64,000 bases of DNA from Pseudoteredinibacter isoporae_A (GCF_040372805.1 NZ_BAABWJ010000001.1:1240001-1304000), one strand, 5' to 3'; numbered from the stretch's first letter, positions 17,220 to 27,299 are shown. Program-made: numbers and translations. Notes: generated by a model from the letters alone, not told the origin.

Positions 17220-19382
17220 ATGAAAAATGATTCTAAGAGTTTTGCCTTAACCATACGCAGCAACCCGTTTATGGCGGCGTTGATTGCGGCATTGGTCGCG
17301 TCGTTGGTCGCCATGGCGGTCAGCTTCTATTTACTTCAGCGCGATGCTGGTAAAGACCAGGCGCAGCTCCAGTTAACGGCCGAGCTGCGAGCTTTGTCCT
17401 ATCGATTGACGGCTCTGTCCCGGGAATCGACGTCCGGTGATGAGAAAGCCTTCTCGGAGCTGTCTAAAGTGGTTGCGACGATGGATGGCACTTGGCAATC
17501 CCTGCGCTCACAGGATGACAGCAACCGTACCATGATGGCGACGGAATACGCGGCTTTCGACAGTGTATGGCAACGAGTTAAATCAAACTCCCGCACCATT
17601 ATTAACAACAAAGATACCATTATCTTCCTGAACGATGTTGCGAACACCCTGAACCAGTCCCTTCCGGAACTGCAGGCTGAGCATAACAACATTGTTGAGA
17701 TCCTTCTGGAAAGTAACGCTCCGGCGGATCAGGTGGCGGTAGCCCAGATGCAGTCCTGGCGTGCGGAACGTATCGGTCGAAACGTGGACAAGATGCTTCG
17801 TGGTGGCTCTGATGCGATGGAATCAGCGGACCAGTTCAACCTCGATGCGAACTTGTTCGGTAAGGTACTGATAGGCATGAGCGACGGTGATGTGGCCATG
17901 AGCATCTCCAAAGTAACCGACCCGGACGCCATCGACTCATTGGTGGAAATTAAAGAGCTGTTCGACTTTGTAAGCTCCTCGGTAAAAGAAATTTTCGAAG
18001 CATCGCCTTCACTGTTTAAGGCGCGTCAGGCAGCGGATGCACTGCTGGATGACTCCCCCGTACTGCTGGAAACCCTGAGTGATTTAACTGACGGTATCTC
18101 CAGTGCCTCTGAGCAGCGTCAACCAAACAATACGACCATCGCCATCATCGCCTTGATCGGCGTTGTTCTGTTGGTTGTTATCGGTGCGCAGTTGTTGAGT
18201 AGTTCTCGTAAGCGCCTGGAAGAATCTGCGGCAGCGAACGAACGTAACCAGCAGGCGATTCTACGACTCCTCGACGAACTGGCCGACCTCGCGGATGGTG
18301 ACTTGACCACCTCCGCAACGGTAACAGAAGACTTCACCGGGGCCATTGCGGACTCGGTGAACTACGCGATTGACCAACTTCGTATTCTGGTATCCCGAAT
18401 TAACGAAACCTCCACCAGCGTATCTTCGGCCGCACAGGGTACCCAGCAAACCGCACTGCACCTGGCCGAAGCGTCCGAGCACCAGGCCCAGGAAATTGCG
18501 GGTGCATCGGCGGCGGTAAATGAAATGGCCGTAACGATTGACCAGGTGTCTGTTAACGCTGCCGAATCCGCGGGCGTTGCGGAGCGATCGGTAACGATCG
18601 CGAGCAATGGTGCGAAAGTGGTACAGAACACCATCACGGGCATGGATACGATTCGCGAACAGATTCAAGATACCTCGAAACGTATTAAACGACTGGGTGA
18701 ATCGTCCCAGGAGATTGGTGATATCGTAAGTTTGATTAACGACATTGCTGACCAAACCAACATTCTTGCATTGAACGCCGCGATTCAGGCATCGATGGCG
18801 GGTGACGCCGGTCGAGGTTTCGCGGTGGTAGCGGATGAGGTACAGCGACTCGCGGAACGTTCTGCCGCAGCAACCAAGCAGATTGAAGGCCTGGTAAAAG
18901 CGATTCAGAACGATACCAACGAAGCCGTAATGTCGATGGAACAAACCACCACCGAGGTAGTGAAAGGTGCTCGCCTGGCACAGGATGCGGGTGTTGCACT
19001 GGAAGAAATTGAGGGCGTATCGTCCAGCTTGGCTGAATTGATTCAGAGCATTTCGAACGCAGCACGTCAGCAGGCCTCTTCTGCGGGCCACATTTCCAAC
19101 ACGATGAACGTGATTCAGGAAATCACCTCGCAAACGTCTTCGGGTACCAGTGCAACGGCACAATCGATTGGTAACCTCGCTGATATGGCAACCGATCTGC
19201 AGGATTCGGTTGCGGGTTTCACCTTACCGGAAGGTATGCGTATGGACTCTGCGAATGAAGACGATGTTGTCTTCGATGGCGGTGACGAGCAAGACGTTGA
19301 ACTCAATCTGGATGATGTCGATGGTTTGGATGCCTCTTACGACAACGATGAAGAAGTGTTAGAGGTTGCGGGTAACCAATAA
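17220..19382 (+). CDS. pilJ: Twitching motility methyl-accepting chemoreceptor PilJ
   Basis: 720 residues from the ATG at 17220, which has AGGAG about eight bases upstream; the frame from 17175 adds an untypical leader. A transmembrane helix at about residues 17-39 and another near 305-325 bracket a helical periplasmic domain, as in PilJ. HAMP and a long cytoplasmic coiled coil follow, with the hairpin tip DQTNILALNAAIQASMAGDA and GRGFAVVADEVQRLAERS. An acidic tail of about 40 residues ends the protein. In Pseudomonas it senses pilin or surface contact and controls ChpA. Confidence 0.95.
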   Translation: MKNDSKSFALTIRSNPFMAALIAALVASLVAMAVSFYLLQRDAGKDQAQLQLTAELRALSYRLTALSRESTSGDEKAFSELSKVVATMDGTWQSLRSQDDSNRTMMATEYAAFDSVWQRVKSNSRTIINNKDTIIFLNDVANTLNQSLPELQAEHNNIVEILLESNAPADQVAVAQMQSWRAERIGRNVDKMLRGGSDAMESADQFNLDANLFGKVLIGMSDGDVAMSISKVTDPDAIDSLVEIKELFDFVSSSVKEIFEASPSLFKARQAADALLDDSPVLLETLSDLTDGISSASEQRQPNNTTIAIIALIGVVLLVVIGAQLLSSSRKRLEESAAANERNQQAILRLLDELADLADGDLTTSATVTEDFTGAIADSVNYAIDQLRILVSRINETSTSVSSAAQGTQQTALHLAEASEHQAQEIAGASAAVNEMAVTIDQVSVNAAESAGVAERSVTIASNGAKVVQNTITGMDTIREQIQDTSKRIKRLGESSQEIGDIVSLINDIADQTNILALNAAIQASMAGDAGRGFAVVADEVQRLAERSAAATKQIEGLVKAIQNDTNEAVMSMEQTTTEVVKGARLAQDAGVALEEIEGVSSSLAELIQSISNAARQQASSAGHISNTMNVIQEITSQTSSGTSATAQSIGNLADMATDLQDSVAGFTLPEGMRMDSANEDDVVFDGGDEQDVELNLDDVDGLDASYDNDEEVLEVAGNQ

Positions 19383-19432
19383 GGGCCTGTTGACGCTTTT
19401 ATAAGCGAATAATTTAGAAGTTAAAAATGTAG

Positions 19433-20308
19433 ATGTCCTGGTCTTTACAAGTTTCAACGGGCTTAACGGATTTAGAGTTCAACCGCTGGCGAAAACTACT
19501 GGAAAAAAGAGCGGGCATCGCAGTTGGTCATCAGCTGCGTAGCATGCTGCAGGTGCAAATAAATCAGCGCATGCAAACCATAGGGTACAAAGACTACTCG
19601 GACTACTACGATTTTGTGAGCAGTGGTTTGGGTGGCCGGCTTGAGCAGGCTTTGCTGATTGAAAAACTGGTGGTAGGTGAAACCAGCTTTTTCAGGCATC
19701 GGGCCTCCTATGATTTTGTCAGCATGGCGTTTGCCCGTTTTCTGGAGCAAAAAGCGATTCAGGGTGAATCGGCTAACAGCTGTTTTGATGTGTGGAGTAT
19801 TGGTTGCGCGAGTGGAGAGGAACCGTATTCCTTGGCGATGGATCTCGAAGATCAACTCGCCAAGAAGAATCTCTACGGCTCGGGCTTCTACAGCGTGGTG
19901 GCAACGGATATCAGCCACAAAGCGGTTGCCCTGGCGCGTAACGGAGTATACGCCGCTTCGCGTTTGGGGGTTGTGCCAGATGCACAAAAGCAGCACTACT
20001 TTGAAAAATTAAACGACGGGCGCTATAAAGTTAAAGCAGCATTGGCGAAGAATATTTGTTTTAGCCAGGCAAATATCGTTGATATTGACAACATGCCGAT
20101 GGTGAAAATGGATCTGGTGTTTACACAGAATATGTTGGTGTATTTCCGTAAACCTCAGCGCCTGAGAATATTAGATTACATTGCCGAGCGACTGAAACCG
20201 GGTGGGTTTTTGGTGTTGGGTTTAGGCGAGGTAACCAAATGGCATAATCCGCGCATGCAGGCTGTGGATATTGGTGCCGTTCAGGTTTATCAGCGCAACG
20301 TAGAATAA
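19433..20308 (+). CDS. pilK: Chemoreceptor methyltransferase PilK (CheR family)
   Basis: 291-residue CheR-type SAM-dependent methyltransferase that would methylate glutamates on PilJ. The N-terminal helical CheR domain (about 10-80) ends in VVGETSFFRH, where ETxFFR is diagnostic. The SAM-binding motif WSIGCASGEEPYSLAM follows near residue 120, then VVATDISHKAVALA and the NMLVYF motif. Followed by chpA 18 bases later. Confidence 0.93.
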   Translation: MSWSLQVSTGLTDLEFNRWRKLLEKRAGIAVGHQLRSMLQVQINQRMQTIGYKDYSDYYDFVSSGLGGRLEQALLIEKLVVGETSFFRHRASYDFVSMAFARFLEQKAIQGESANSCFDVWSIGCASGEEPYSLAMDLEDQLAKKNLYGSGFYSVVATDISHKAVALARNGVYAASRLGVVPDAQKQHYFEKLNDGRYKVKAALAKNICFSQANIVDIDNMPMVKMDLVFTQNMLVYFRKPQRLRILDYIAERLKPGGFLVLGLGEVTKWHNPRMQAVDIGAVQVYQRNVE

Positions 20309-20326
20309 TTGGGGAAGCTTCCTGCT

Positions 20327-23300
20327 ATGGAAGAAAAAAGAGACTTAACTGCACTGGATTGGGTGCTTGGAGAAATTTCCGAGTCATTAAATCAATCTCG
20401 TCAAGCCCTAGAAGCCTATATGGGCGATGTCCAGGACATTACCCAATTACGTTTTTGCCTGACACACCTGCACCAGGTTTACGGCAGTTTGCAGATGGTC
20501 GAGCTCGAAGGTCCAACCATGTTGGCCCAGGAAATGGAGCTATTGACCCAGGAAATGCTGAACGGTGCGGTCGCGGCAGACAGTACAGTGGCCAATACGC
20601 TCATGCGAGCTATTGTGCAATTGCCTTTGTTTCTGCAGCAAATTCAACAGGGGCAGGGCTTTCATTCTTCCGCGGTCTTCCCTCTGGTCAATGAGCTGCG
20701 CTCAGCACGCGGTGATTCCTTAATTATCGACTCTGTGGGTTTTAACCCTGACCTGTCGCCCCTGCAGTTACGTTTTGGTGTTGCGCCTAAGTTATTGGAC
20801 AAGCAGGAACACTTTCTAGCGGTTGCGAAAAAATTACAGCAGATGTTCCAGTTCGCTGCCGCCAGTGTATTGCGCGGCATGAATGTTCAGGATAACCGCG
20901 ACTATCTGAATAAAATTTTTCTGCGTTTGAAGGCGATAAGTCAGGCCAGTCCTCGCCTTCAGCAGTGGGATATTGCCAAGGCCTGGTTGGACAGTCTGAG
21001 TAATGAAGATCTGTCTCGGGGCTTGGCTGTGCGCGCGCTGATGCGTCATCTGCATCGCGATATTAAATTGATTTCCCAGCAAGGTGTGCCGGCGTTAAAT
21101 TCAGCGCCCAGCCCGGAACTGCTGCGTACCTTATTGTTTTATGTGGCTTGTAGCACAGCGTCTTCTGACGCGATTCGCGCCGTACGTGAACGCTATGCTT
21201 TGGATCAGGCGTTTGGCGACGACGAGCAATCGTCCATCAGCAGCGTTTCCGAACCCCAGTTGGACACCATCCGTTCCGTGACTAAAGCTCTGAAAGAAGA
21301 GCTGGACGAGATCAAACAGACCCTTGAGCGTTTCAACGAAGATGGTGGGAACGCGCAGCCTCTGGAAGATATTTTACCTGTCTTCCAGCGGGTGGCTGAC
21401 ACCATGATGGTCATGGGCGTTAATGAACTGCCCAAACAAGTTAATGAAATTGAAGAATCCTTGCGTCTGAAGTTGCGTGAGGGCGAGCTGCACAGCGCAG
21501 AGTTGATGCAGTTTGCGGAAAAGATTCTTAATGTGGAGCATCAGCTGGAAGCCATTGCCAGCTCGGGCCGACTGCAGGAAACGGTTGATAACAAAACTCT
21601 GGCGGCATTGCGTATTGATGATGCGCAACAGGCCGTGGTCCAGGAATCCTACGCCCGTCTCGAAACGGTTAAACAGTCCATTGTGGAATACATTGCGTCT
21701 CAATGGGACGTGACACATTTGCAAAGCGCCCCGAGTTTGTTGAAGGAAATTGCGGGTGGTCTCGCCATTATTCCTTTACAGCGTGCGGCCAATATTTTGT
21801 ATACCTCGGCACGTTATATCGATGACAAGTTATTGATTGGCGATGCAGGTGCTCCGCAATGGGTTGAGTTGGACACCTTAGCTGATGCCATTTCCAGTGT
21901 GGAATACTACCTGGAAAAACTGCGTGCCGGTGTTGATAACAGCGAAGATCAATTGTTGGATGTGGCTGAAGAAAGCCTGGCCAATCTCGGCTATGCGGTA
22001 GTCGACATTCAATACATCGATTCCAGTGACGAGGAAGCGCCCGAAACTGTCGATATTGCTTTGGTTGGTGTTGGCGAACACATCGAGGCGAGTAATGACG
22101 AACCCGATGATCTGGACGTTGAACTGCCAGCCGTGAGCCTCGACAGTGGCGAAGCCCCCGTAGAAAACGTTGCGGTAACGCCGGCAAACGATGCGGGTGA
22201 TGACGATGAGGTCGATAGTGAAATTCGAGAAATTTTCATCGAAGAAGCCACGGAAGTTATTGAATCTATCGATGACTATTTCCCACGCTGGGCGATGGAC
22301 TTTTCTGACAATGAATCACTGGGCGAATTCCGCCGCGCATTCCACACACTGAAAGGCAGTGGTCGTTTAGTTAAGGCCTTTAGCATTGGTGAACTGGCTT
22401 GGTCGGTTGAGAATATGCTCAATCGAATCATTGACGGCGCCATTGAGCCGAGTGAACAACAGGTTAGTTTGATCAATCGCGTCCGTGAACGCCTGCCGGG
22501 CATGGTGACCGCGTTTGCAGATGACGTGCCTGTTGACGGTGAAGAAGAATTACAACAGTTGCAAAACTGGGGTGCAATACTGGCCGATGGCGGCCATGTT
22601 GCGGAGTTGGAAGACAAAGCCGACAGCGGTGGGCCAGCATCCAGCGATGACCGCTCCGATAACGTTGTGTCCGAGATAAACTTGTCCTCGGCGCCTGACG
22701 CTGAGGGTGATGCGGAACTGAGCGCTGAAGACGAAGAGCGCGAAGAACAGTACCAGCTTTGGGACATTTTCGTATCCGAAGCAGAAGGTCACTTATACGA
22801 AGTTGGCCGTTTTAATGAACGCATGTTGAATGCGGCTCCTTTATATGAAGCACCCAGCGACCCAATGCAGCGAGCTTTGCACACGCTCAAAGGCAGTGCT
22901 CATATGGCTGGAGTTACGGAAGTTGCCGAGATTGCGACGCCTCTCGAAGGTCTCGCCAAAGAGATGCGCAACTACCAAGTGATTTTGAATCAAGACAGCC
23001 TGCAACTGTTTATTGATTCGCGTGAGTATATTCAAAAAGCTCTGGAGCAAATTAAATCTCGCCAGGATATTGTGATTCCCGAGAAGACCTTGTTCCTGGC
23101 GCGTGTTGCTGAGCAGTACGAACTCAATGTTGGTCACCTGATTCATCAGGAACAGGATTCGCCACTGGGCTCGGCCGACCCAAGTAAACTGACGGCGTTT
23201 ATGGCCGGCGGTATGGACTTGTTGCTCGATGCCGATCGCCTTTTGGTCAGTTGGCGCTCGGGTGGTCCGGCAGCAGATGTGGCTCAGATCACGACAGAAT

Positions 23301-26300
23301 TGCATGCCTTGCATGAAGCTGCCGAACAGGCGCGCTTGCCGCAGGTCGCTTCGCTGAGCGAACAGTTGCTGGCGGTTTACAAAGAAATTCCGGAAGGTAC
23401 CGAAACCCTCGATCACGATGTGCTTATGCATCTGGAAGAAGGTCACGAAGGCATTCTGGATATGCTGGACGCCGTAGCCGCGACTCAGGAGCTGCCTTTG
23501 CCTCGCGAAGAGTTGGCTGGTTTGTTGGCGGCGGATGCTCAAATGCTTGCGGATCATGTCGAGCCGGATTCTACTTCTGATGAAGCCGAAGCCGAAGCCG
23601 AAGCCGAAGCCGAAGCCGAAGCCGAAGCCGAAGCCGAAGCCGAAGCCGAAGCCGAAGCCGAAGCCGAAGCCGAAGCCGAAGCCACTGTGTTTGAAGCGAA
23701 TGAAGCTGAGGTGGAAGAAGCCGAGCTGCAAGATGTCGATATTGAATCCGACACGGCAGTAACATTTGCTGAGCAAGAGCAAGAGCAAGAGCAAGAGCAA
23801 GAGCAAGAGCAAGAGCAAGAGCAAGAGCAAGAGCAAGAGCAAGAGCAAGAGCAAGAGCAAGAGCAAGAGCAAGAGCAAGAGCAAGAGCAAGAAGCGGATG
23901 CGGAGCAAGCTCTGAGCGCTGAGACGGAAACCAGTGGTTACATCAGTGGGCTGCTGGCAGCTGCTGCCGCAACAACTGTTCAGGATGACTTGGAAGATGA
24001 ACTCGACGACGAGGTCGATCCGGAAATTCTGGAAATCTTCTACGAAGAAGCTGAAGAACAGATCGAAGAGATTGAAGAAGCCGTTCACGAATGGGAGAGT
24101 GCGCCCAATAGTAGTGAGCATGCGGATGAATTGAAGCGTGTTCTGCACACCTTGAAAGGGGGTGCTCGCTTGGCGGGTCTGTCGACCTTGGGCGACCTCG
24201 CGCACGATTTTGAAACCTATCTGATTAACCACGCGGACAATGCCAGTAAAGACCCGCAATTCTTTGAGCAGGTTCACGACTACCAGGATCGTTTAATCCG
24301 ACGAGTCAAAGCCAGTGGGGATGATATTCCAGAACCTGTTGCGGTTCAGGAGCCGGAAGAAGCTGAAGAGCCAAAAGCGGTAGCGATTGTTGAAGCTGAG
24401 CAGGTTCAGGTGCAGAGCAAAGCGCCCGTTCAAGGTGAACAAGGTGCCTTGCAGGTGCAGCGCAGTGCGCCGCAGGAAGTTATCAAGATGCCTGCTGATC
24501 TGCTTGAGAGTCTGGTTAACCTTGCTGGTGAGACGTCGATCTCGCGTGGTCGAATGGAGCAACAGGTTTCCGACTGGGGTCAATCCCTGGATGAAATGAA
24601 TTCAACCATTTCGCGTCTGCAAGAGCAGCTGCGTCGATTGGATATTGAAACCGAAGCACAGATTCTTTTCCGTCAGGAGCAGTTGCAACAGCACGAAGAT
24701 TTTGATCCGCTGGAAATGGACCGCTATTCTCAATTGCAGCAGTTGTCTCGATCGCTCACAGAGTCTGCTTCTGACTTGTTGGACCTTAAAGATACTTTGT
24801 CTGAAAAGGCTCGCGATGCCGAACAGCTGTTGCTGCAGCAATCGCGTATTAATACCGATTTGCAGGAAGGCTTGATGCGTTCTCGAATGGTTCCGTTCTC
24901 GCGCATGGTGCCGCGTTTGCGTCGAATCGTTCGTCAGGTGTCCAGCGAATTGGGCAAGCAGGTTAACCTGCAGATGGAAAACATTGAAGGTGAAATGGAT
25001 CGCTCGGTACTGGAGCGAATGGTGACGCCTCTTGAACACATGTTGCGTAATGCGGTGGACCACGGTATCGAATCCGCCGAAGAGCGTGCTGCTGAAAATA
25101 AATCTGCCACGGGTCGAATTAATCTGAGCTTGAGTCGAGAGGGCGGTGATGTTCTTCTGCGCTTGGCCGATGACGGTCGTGGTATTGATTTGGAGAAAGT
25201 GAAAGCCAAAGCGATTGAACGTGGCATGATGTCTGCCGATGCTCAACTGAGTGATCGCGACATTATGCAGTTTGTTGTGCAGGCAGGTTTCTCTACCGCA
25301 GAATCGGTGACCCAGATTTCCGGTCGCGGTGTAGGTTTGGACGTTGTAAGCAGTGAAATTAAACAGCTGGGTGGTGCCGTTACCATTAATTCCCAGCAGG
25401 GCCAGGGAACAGAATTCCTGATTCGTCTGCCGTTCACCGTATCGGTAAACCGTGCCTTGATGGTGCAGATTGGCGACGATTCCTACGCACTGCCACTGAA
25501 TACTATTGAAGGTATTGTGCGTGTTAGCCCGTTTGAGCTTGAACACTACTATCAAGATCCCCAGGCGCGCTTTGAATACGCCGATGAGAACTACAAGGTT
25601 CGCTATCTCGGTGAGATGCTGGGCACCGGTGCTCAGCCGAAATTGGAAGATCAAATTCTACCACTGCCGGTTGTGTTGGTGAGAACCACAGAGCATGTGG
25701 TGGCGATTCAGGTGGATTCATTGATGGGCAGCCGCGAGATCGTGGTGAAAAGTTTGGGCTCACAGTTTGCCAGCGTGCAGGGTTTATCCGGTGCGACCGT
25801 AATGGGTGATGGTAGCGTAGTTGTTATTATCGATCCGGTGGCCTTGATTCGTCGCCAGGAAGCGATGAGCTATCAGCCGCAATACCTGCCGGAAGACATT
25901 TCTGTACCGAGCAATGAGAATGATGAAATCACAGTCATGGTGGTGGATGATTCGGTAACCGTACGTAAAGTAACCGGACGCTTCCTGGAGCGTCAGGGCT
26001 ATCGAGTGATTGCCGCGAAAGACGGTATGGAAGCGATGAAAGTTCTGCAGGATGAAATTCCGGCGATCATGTTGCTGGATATTGAAATGCCTCGGATGGA
26101 TGGTTTTGAAGTGGCCAAAAACGTTCGTGGTAGCCGTCGCTTGCAGGATTTACCGATTATTATGATTACCTCTCGTACCGGTGATAAACACCGTGAGCGT
26201 GCGATGGAGCTGGGTGTCAACAAATACATGGGTAAGCCGTTCCAGGAAGAAGCTCTGTTGGAAAATATCAATGAGCTGATTGGAATTGTGCCGCGTGCCT

Positions 26301-26314
26301 TAGAGCAAGCTTGA
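20327..26314 (+). CDS. chpA: Hybrid chemotaxis histidine kinase ChpA with multiple Hpt domains and two dipeptide-repeat linkers
   Basis: 1995 residues from the ATG at 20327 (GGGGAAG upstream); a TTG six codons earlier is less likely. Three complete Hpt modules show HTLKG with phosphoacceptors His673, His852 and His1274. Degenerate Hpt-like segments without HTLKG lie before and between them (for example LHQVYGSLQMVEL near residue 50). The CheA core follows: dimerisation helices from about 1385, HATPase (MLRNAVDHGIE near 1570, GRGVGLDVV), CheW-like domain (DDSYALPLNTIEGIV near 1720) and a C-terminal receiver with Asp1918 in LLDIEMPRMDG. Unusually, residues 1086-1119 are (Glu-Ala)17 and 1149-1188 are (Glu-Gln)20, between the second and third Hpt. 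The protein is shorter than Pseudomonas ChpA (about 2470 residues). Confidence 0.96.
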   Translation: MEEKRDLTALDWVLGEISESLNQSRQALEAYMGDVQDITQLRFCLTHLHQVYGSLQMVELEGPTMLAQEMELLTQEMLNGAVAADSTVANTLMRAIVQLPLFLQQIQQGQGFHSSAVFPLVNELRSARGDSLIIDSVGFNPDLSPLQLRFGVAPKLLDKQEHFLAVAKKLQQMFQFAAASVLRGMNVQDNRDYLNKIFLRLKAISQASPRLQQWDIAKAWLDSLSNEDLSRGLAVRALMRHLHRDIKLISQQGVPALNSAPSPELLRTLLFYVACSTASSDAIRAVRERYALDQAFGDDEQSSISSVSEPQLDTIRSVTKALKEELDEIKQTLERFNEDGGNAQPLEDILPVFQRVADTMMVMGVNELPKQVNEIEESLRLKLREGELHSAELMQFAEKILNVEHQLEAIASSGRLQETVDNKTLAALRIDDAQQAVVQESYARLETVKQSIVEYIASQWDVTHLQSAPSLLKEIAGGLAIIPLQRAANILYTSARYIDDKLLIGDAGAPQWVELDTLADAISSVEYYLEKLRAGVDNSEDQLLDVAEESLANLGYAVVDIQYIDSSDEEAPETVDIALVGVGEHIEASNDEPDDLDVELPAVSLDSGEAPVENVAVTPANDAGDDDEVDSEIREIFIEEATEVIESIDDYFPRWAMDFSDNESLGEFRRAFHTLKGSGRLVKAFSIGELAWSVENMLNRIIDGAIEPSEQQVSLINRVRERLPGMVTAFADDVPVDGEEELQQLQNWGAILADGGHVAELEDKADSGGPASSDDRSDNVVSEINLSSAPDAEGDAELSAEDEEREEQYQLWDIFVSEAEGHLYEVGRFNERMLNAAPLYEAPSDPMQRALHTLKGSAHMAGVTEVAEIATPLEGLAKEMRNYQVILNQDSLQLFIDSREYIQKALEQIKSRQDIVIPEKTLFLARVAEQYELNVGHLIHQEQDSPLGSADPSKLTAFMAGGMDLLLDADRLLVSWRSGGPAADVAQITTELHALHEAAEQARLPQVASLSEQLLAVYKEIPEGTETLDHDVLMHLEEGHEGILDMLDAVAATQELPLPREELAGLLAADAQMLADHVEPDSTSDEAEAEAEAEAEAEAEAEAEAEAEAEAEAEAEAEATVFEANEAEVEEAELQDVDIESDTAVTFAEQEQEQEQEQEQEQEQEQEQEQEQEQEQEQEQEQEQEQEQEADAEQALSAETETSGYISGLLAAAAATTVQDDLEDELDDEVDPEILEIFYEEAEEQIEEIEEAVHEWESAPNSSEHADELKRVLHTLKGGARLAGLSTLGDLAHDFETYLINHADNASKDPQFFEQVHDYQDRLIRRVKASGDDIPEPVAVQEPEEAEEPKAVAIVEAEQVQVQSKAPVQGEQGALQVQRSAPQEVIKMPADLLESLVNLAGETSISRGRMEQQVSDWGQSLDEMNSTISRLQEQLRRLDIETEAQILFRQEQLQQHEDFDPLEMDRYSQLQQLSRSLTESASDLLDLKDTLSEKARDAEQLLLQQSRINTDLQEGLMRSRMVPFSRMVPRLRRIVRQVSSELGKQVNLQMENIEGEMDRSVLERMVTPLEHMLRNAVDHGIESAEERAAENKSATGRINLSLSREGGDVLLRLADDGRGIDLEKVKAKAIERGMMSADAQLSDRDIMQFVVQAGFSTAESVTQISGRGVGLDVVSSEIKQLGGAVTINSQQGQGTEFLIRLPFTVSVNRALMVQIGDDSYALPLNTIEGIVRVSPFELEHYYQDPQARFEYADENYKVRYLGEMLGTGAQPKLEDQILPLPVVLVRTTEHVVAIQVDSLMGSREIVVKSLGSQFASVQGLSGATVMGDGSVVVIIDPVALIRRQEAMSYQPQYLPEDISVPSNENDEITVMVVDDSVTVRKVTGRFLERQGYRVIAAKDGMEAMKVLQDEIPAIMLLDIEMPRMDGFEVAKNVRGSRRLQDLPIIMITSRTGDKHRERAMELGVNKYMGKPFQEEALLENINELIGIVPRALEQA
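23582..23683 (+). repeat. Perfect hexanucleotide tandem repeat (GAAGCC)17 inside chpA
   Basis: Seventeen uninterrupted copies of GAAGCC, read in frame as Glu-Ala. Every copy uses the same codon pair, so the array is young or is being homogenised by slippage. Because the unit is six bases, copy-number changes keep the frame and only alter linker length and charge. It is read on the opposite strand as GGCTTC and creates a long spurious antisense frame. Confidence 0.98.
23771..23890 (+). repeat. Perfect hexanucleotide tandem repeat (GAGCAA)20 inside chpA
   Basis: Twenty uninterrupted copies of GAGCAA, read in frame as Glu-Gln. It begins 87 bases after the GAAGCC tract and differs from it in both codons, so the two arrays arose independently. 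The encoded 40-residue segment should be a highly charged, extended or helical linker just before the third complete Hpt domain. Confidence 0.98.
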
Positions 26315-26315
26315 T

Positions 26316-27299
26316 ATGGAGCAGAGCTTAACAGGCTTGCGACTGGGGTTGATTGCCAACGACGAATCGAGTTTGCAGCGTCTGGAAAAGATGTTGGATG
26401 GATTTGATTGCCAATGCCCGTACGGGGAAGTGTTATCTGAGATCGATTGGCAGGGCGCGATTACCGATGTGCAGCCCGATGCCTGGATTGTTTGTGTTGA
26501 TGATGCGGACAACAGCGAACTGGATGATTGGCTGGCAGAGCAATCCATCACTGTCATGCTGGCAGATGAGGCGGTTCCCGCTAGCCGATCTGAAGCCTAT
26601 CCGGAATGGCGCCAACGCTGGTTGCAAAAATTGCGCAAGCTTACCCAGGTTCACAAAGAAAAACCTCAATGGCCAAAGCAGCTTTGGGTATTGGCAGCCT
26701 CAACCGGTGGGCCAGAAGCGGTAGGTGAATTTTTATCTGAGTTACCCGCGAATTTGGATGCCGGTTTTATTTATATTCAGCACAGCAGTGTTTCCGGAGA
26801 ACCTCTGATTCGACAGGTGGTTGCCAAACGCAGCGTGTACCCTATGGCCCTGGCTGAAGAAGGTCAGGCGGTAGCGCCTGGCAAAGTCTGGATGCTGGGC
26901 GCAAGCCGACGTTTGTTGTTAAACAGTCAGGGGTTGTTAGAGAGCGATGGAAAGCCTTGGGCCAGTGATTTCTCTCCCAGCATTGATCAATTTGTCTATT
27001 CGGCTGCGAGTCGAATCTCTGGTCAGAATAACTGTCAGCTGGGTGTGATTATTTTCAGTGGCATGGCCGGTGATGGTGCGGAAGCCTGTCGTTTTGCTCA
27101 GCAGCGAGGTGTGGAAATCTGGACCCAGAGTCCGGAGTCCTGCATCAGTCCTTTTATGCCTATGGCCACCGCTGAAACCGCGCAGGTAAAATTCAGTGGT
27201 AGCCCTAAACAATTAGCAGAGAAGCTCTGTGAACACTTGGCGAGTGTGTCGGAATCAGAAGATTCCGAAGAGACCTGCCTGGAAAAAGTCGCGAGCTAG
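26316..27299 (+). CDS. chpB: Chemoreceptor methylesterase (CheB family, ChpB)
   Basis: 327-residue protein. The C-terminal CheB methylesterase domain (about 120-310) has the Ser-His-Asp triad: Ser129 in AASTGGPEA, the His in YIQHSSVSG and the Asp in FSGMAGDGAEA. The first 100 residues resemble a degenerate receiver (LGLIANDESSLQRLEKML, then WIVCVDDADNSE) without the LDxxMP phosphoacceptor motif, so control by phosphorylation is doubtful. The start lies one base after the chpA stop, implying translational coupling. It would reverse PilK methylation of PilJ. Confidence 0.88.
   Translation: MEQSLTGLRLGLIANDESSLQRLEKMLDGFDCQCPYGEVLSEIDWQGAITDVQPDAWIVCVDDADNSELDDWLAEQSITVMLADEAVPASRSEAYPEWRQRWLQKLRKLTQVHKEKPQWPKQLWVLAASTGGPEAVGEFLSELPANLDAGFIYIQHSSVSGEPLIRQVVAKRSVYPMALAEEGQAVAPGKVWMLGASRRLLLNSQGLLESDGKPWASDFSPSIDQFVYSAASRISGQNNCQLGVIIFSGMAGDGAEACRFAQQRGVEIWTQSPESCISPFMPMATAETAQVKFSGSPKQLAEKLCEHLASVSESEDSEETCLEKVAS

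Noticed and set aside
18261..19163. A 300-codon antisense open frame opposite pilJ
   Set aside because: The plus strand encodes the conserved signalling hairpin of PilJ; the antisense protein is Arg/Cys-rich with no family features.
22841..24277. A 478-codon antisense open frame with poly-Leu and Phe-Gly runs opposite chpA
   Set aside because: It is the reverse reading of the GAAGCC and GAGCAA tracts, which contain no stop in that frame; the opposite strand has intact Hpt domains and normal codon use, so this is a shadow.
24602..25654. A 350-codon antisense open frame in the 3' half of chpA
   Set aside because: Lies opposite the conserved CheA kinase core; its protein is low in recognisable motifs, so it is an artefact of chpA codon choice.
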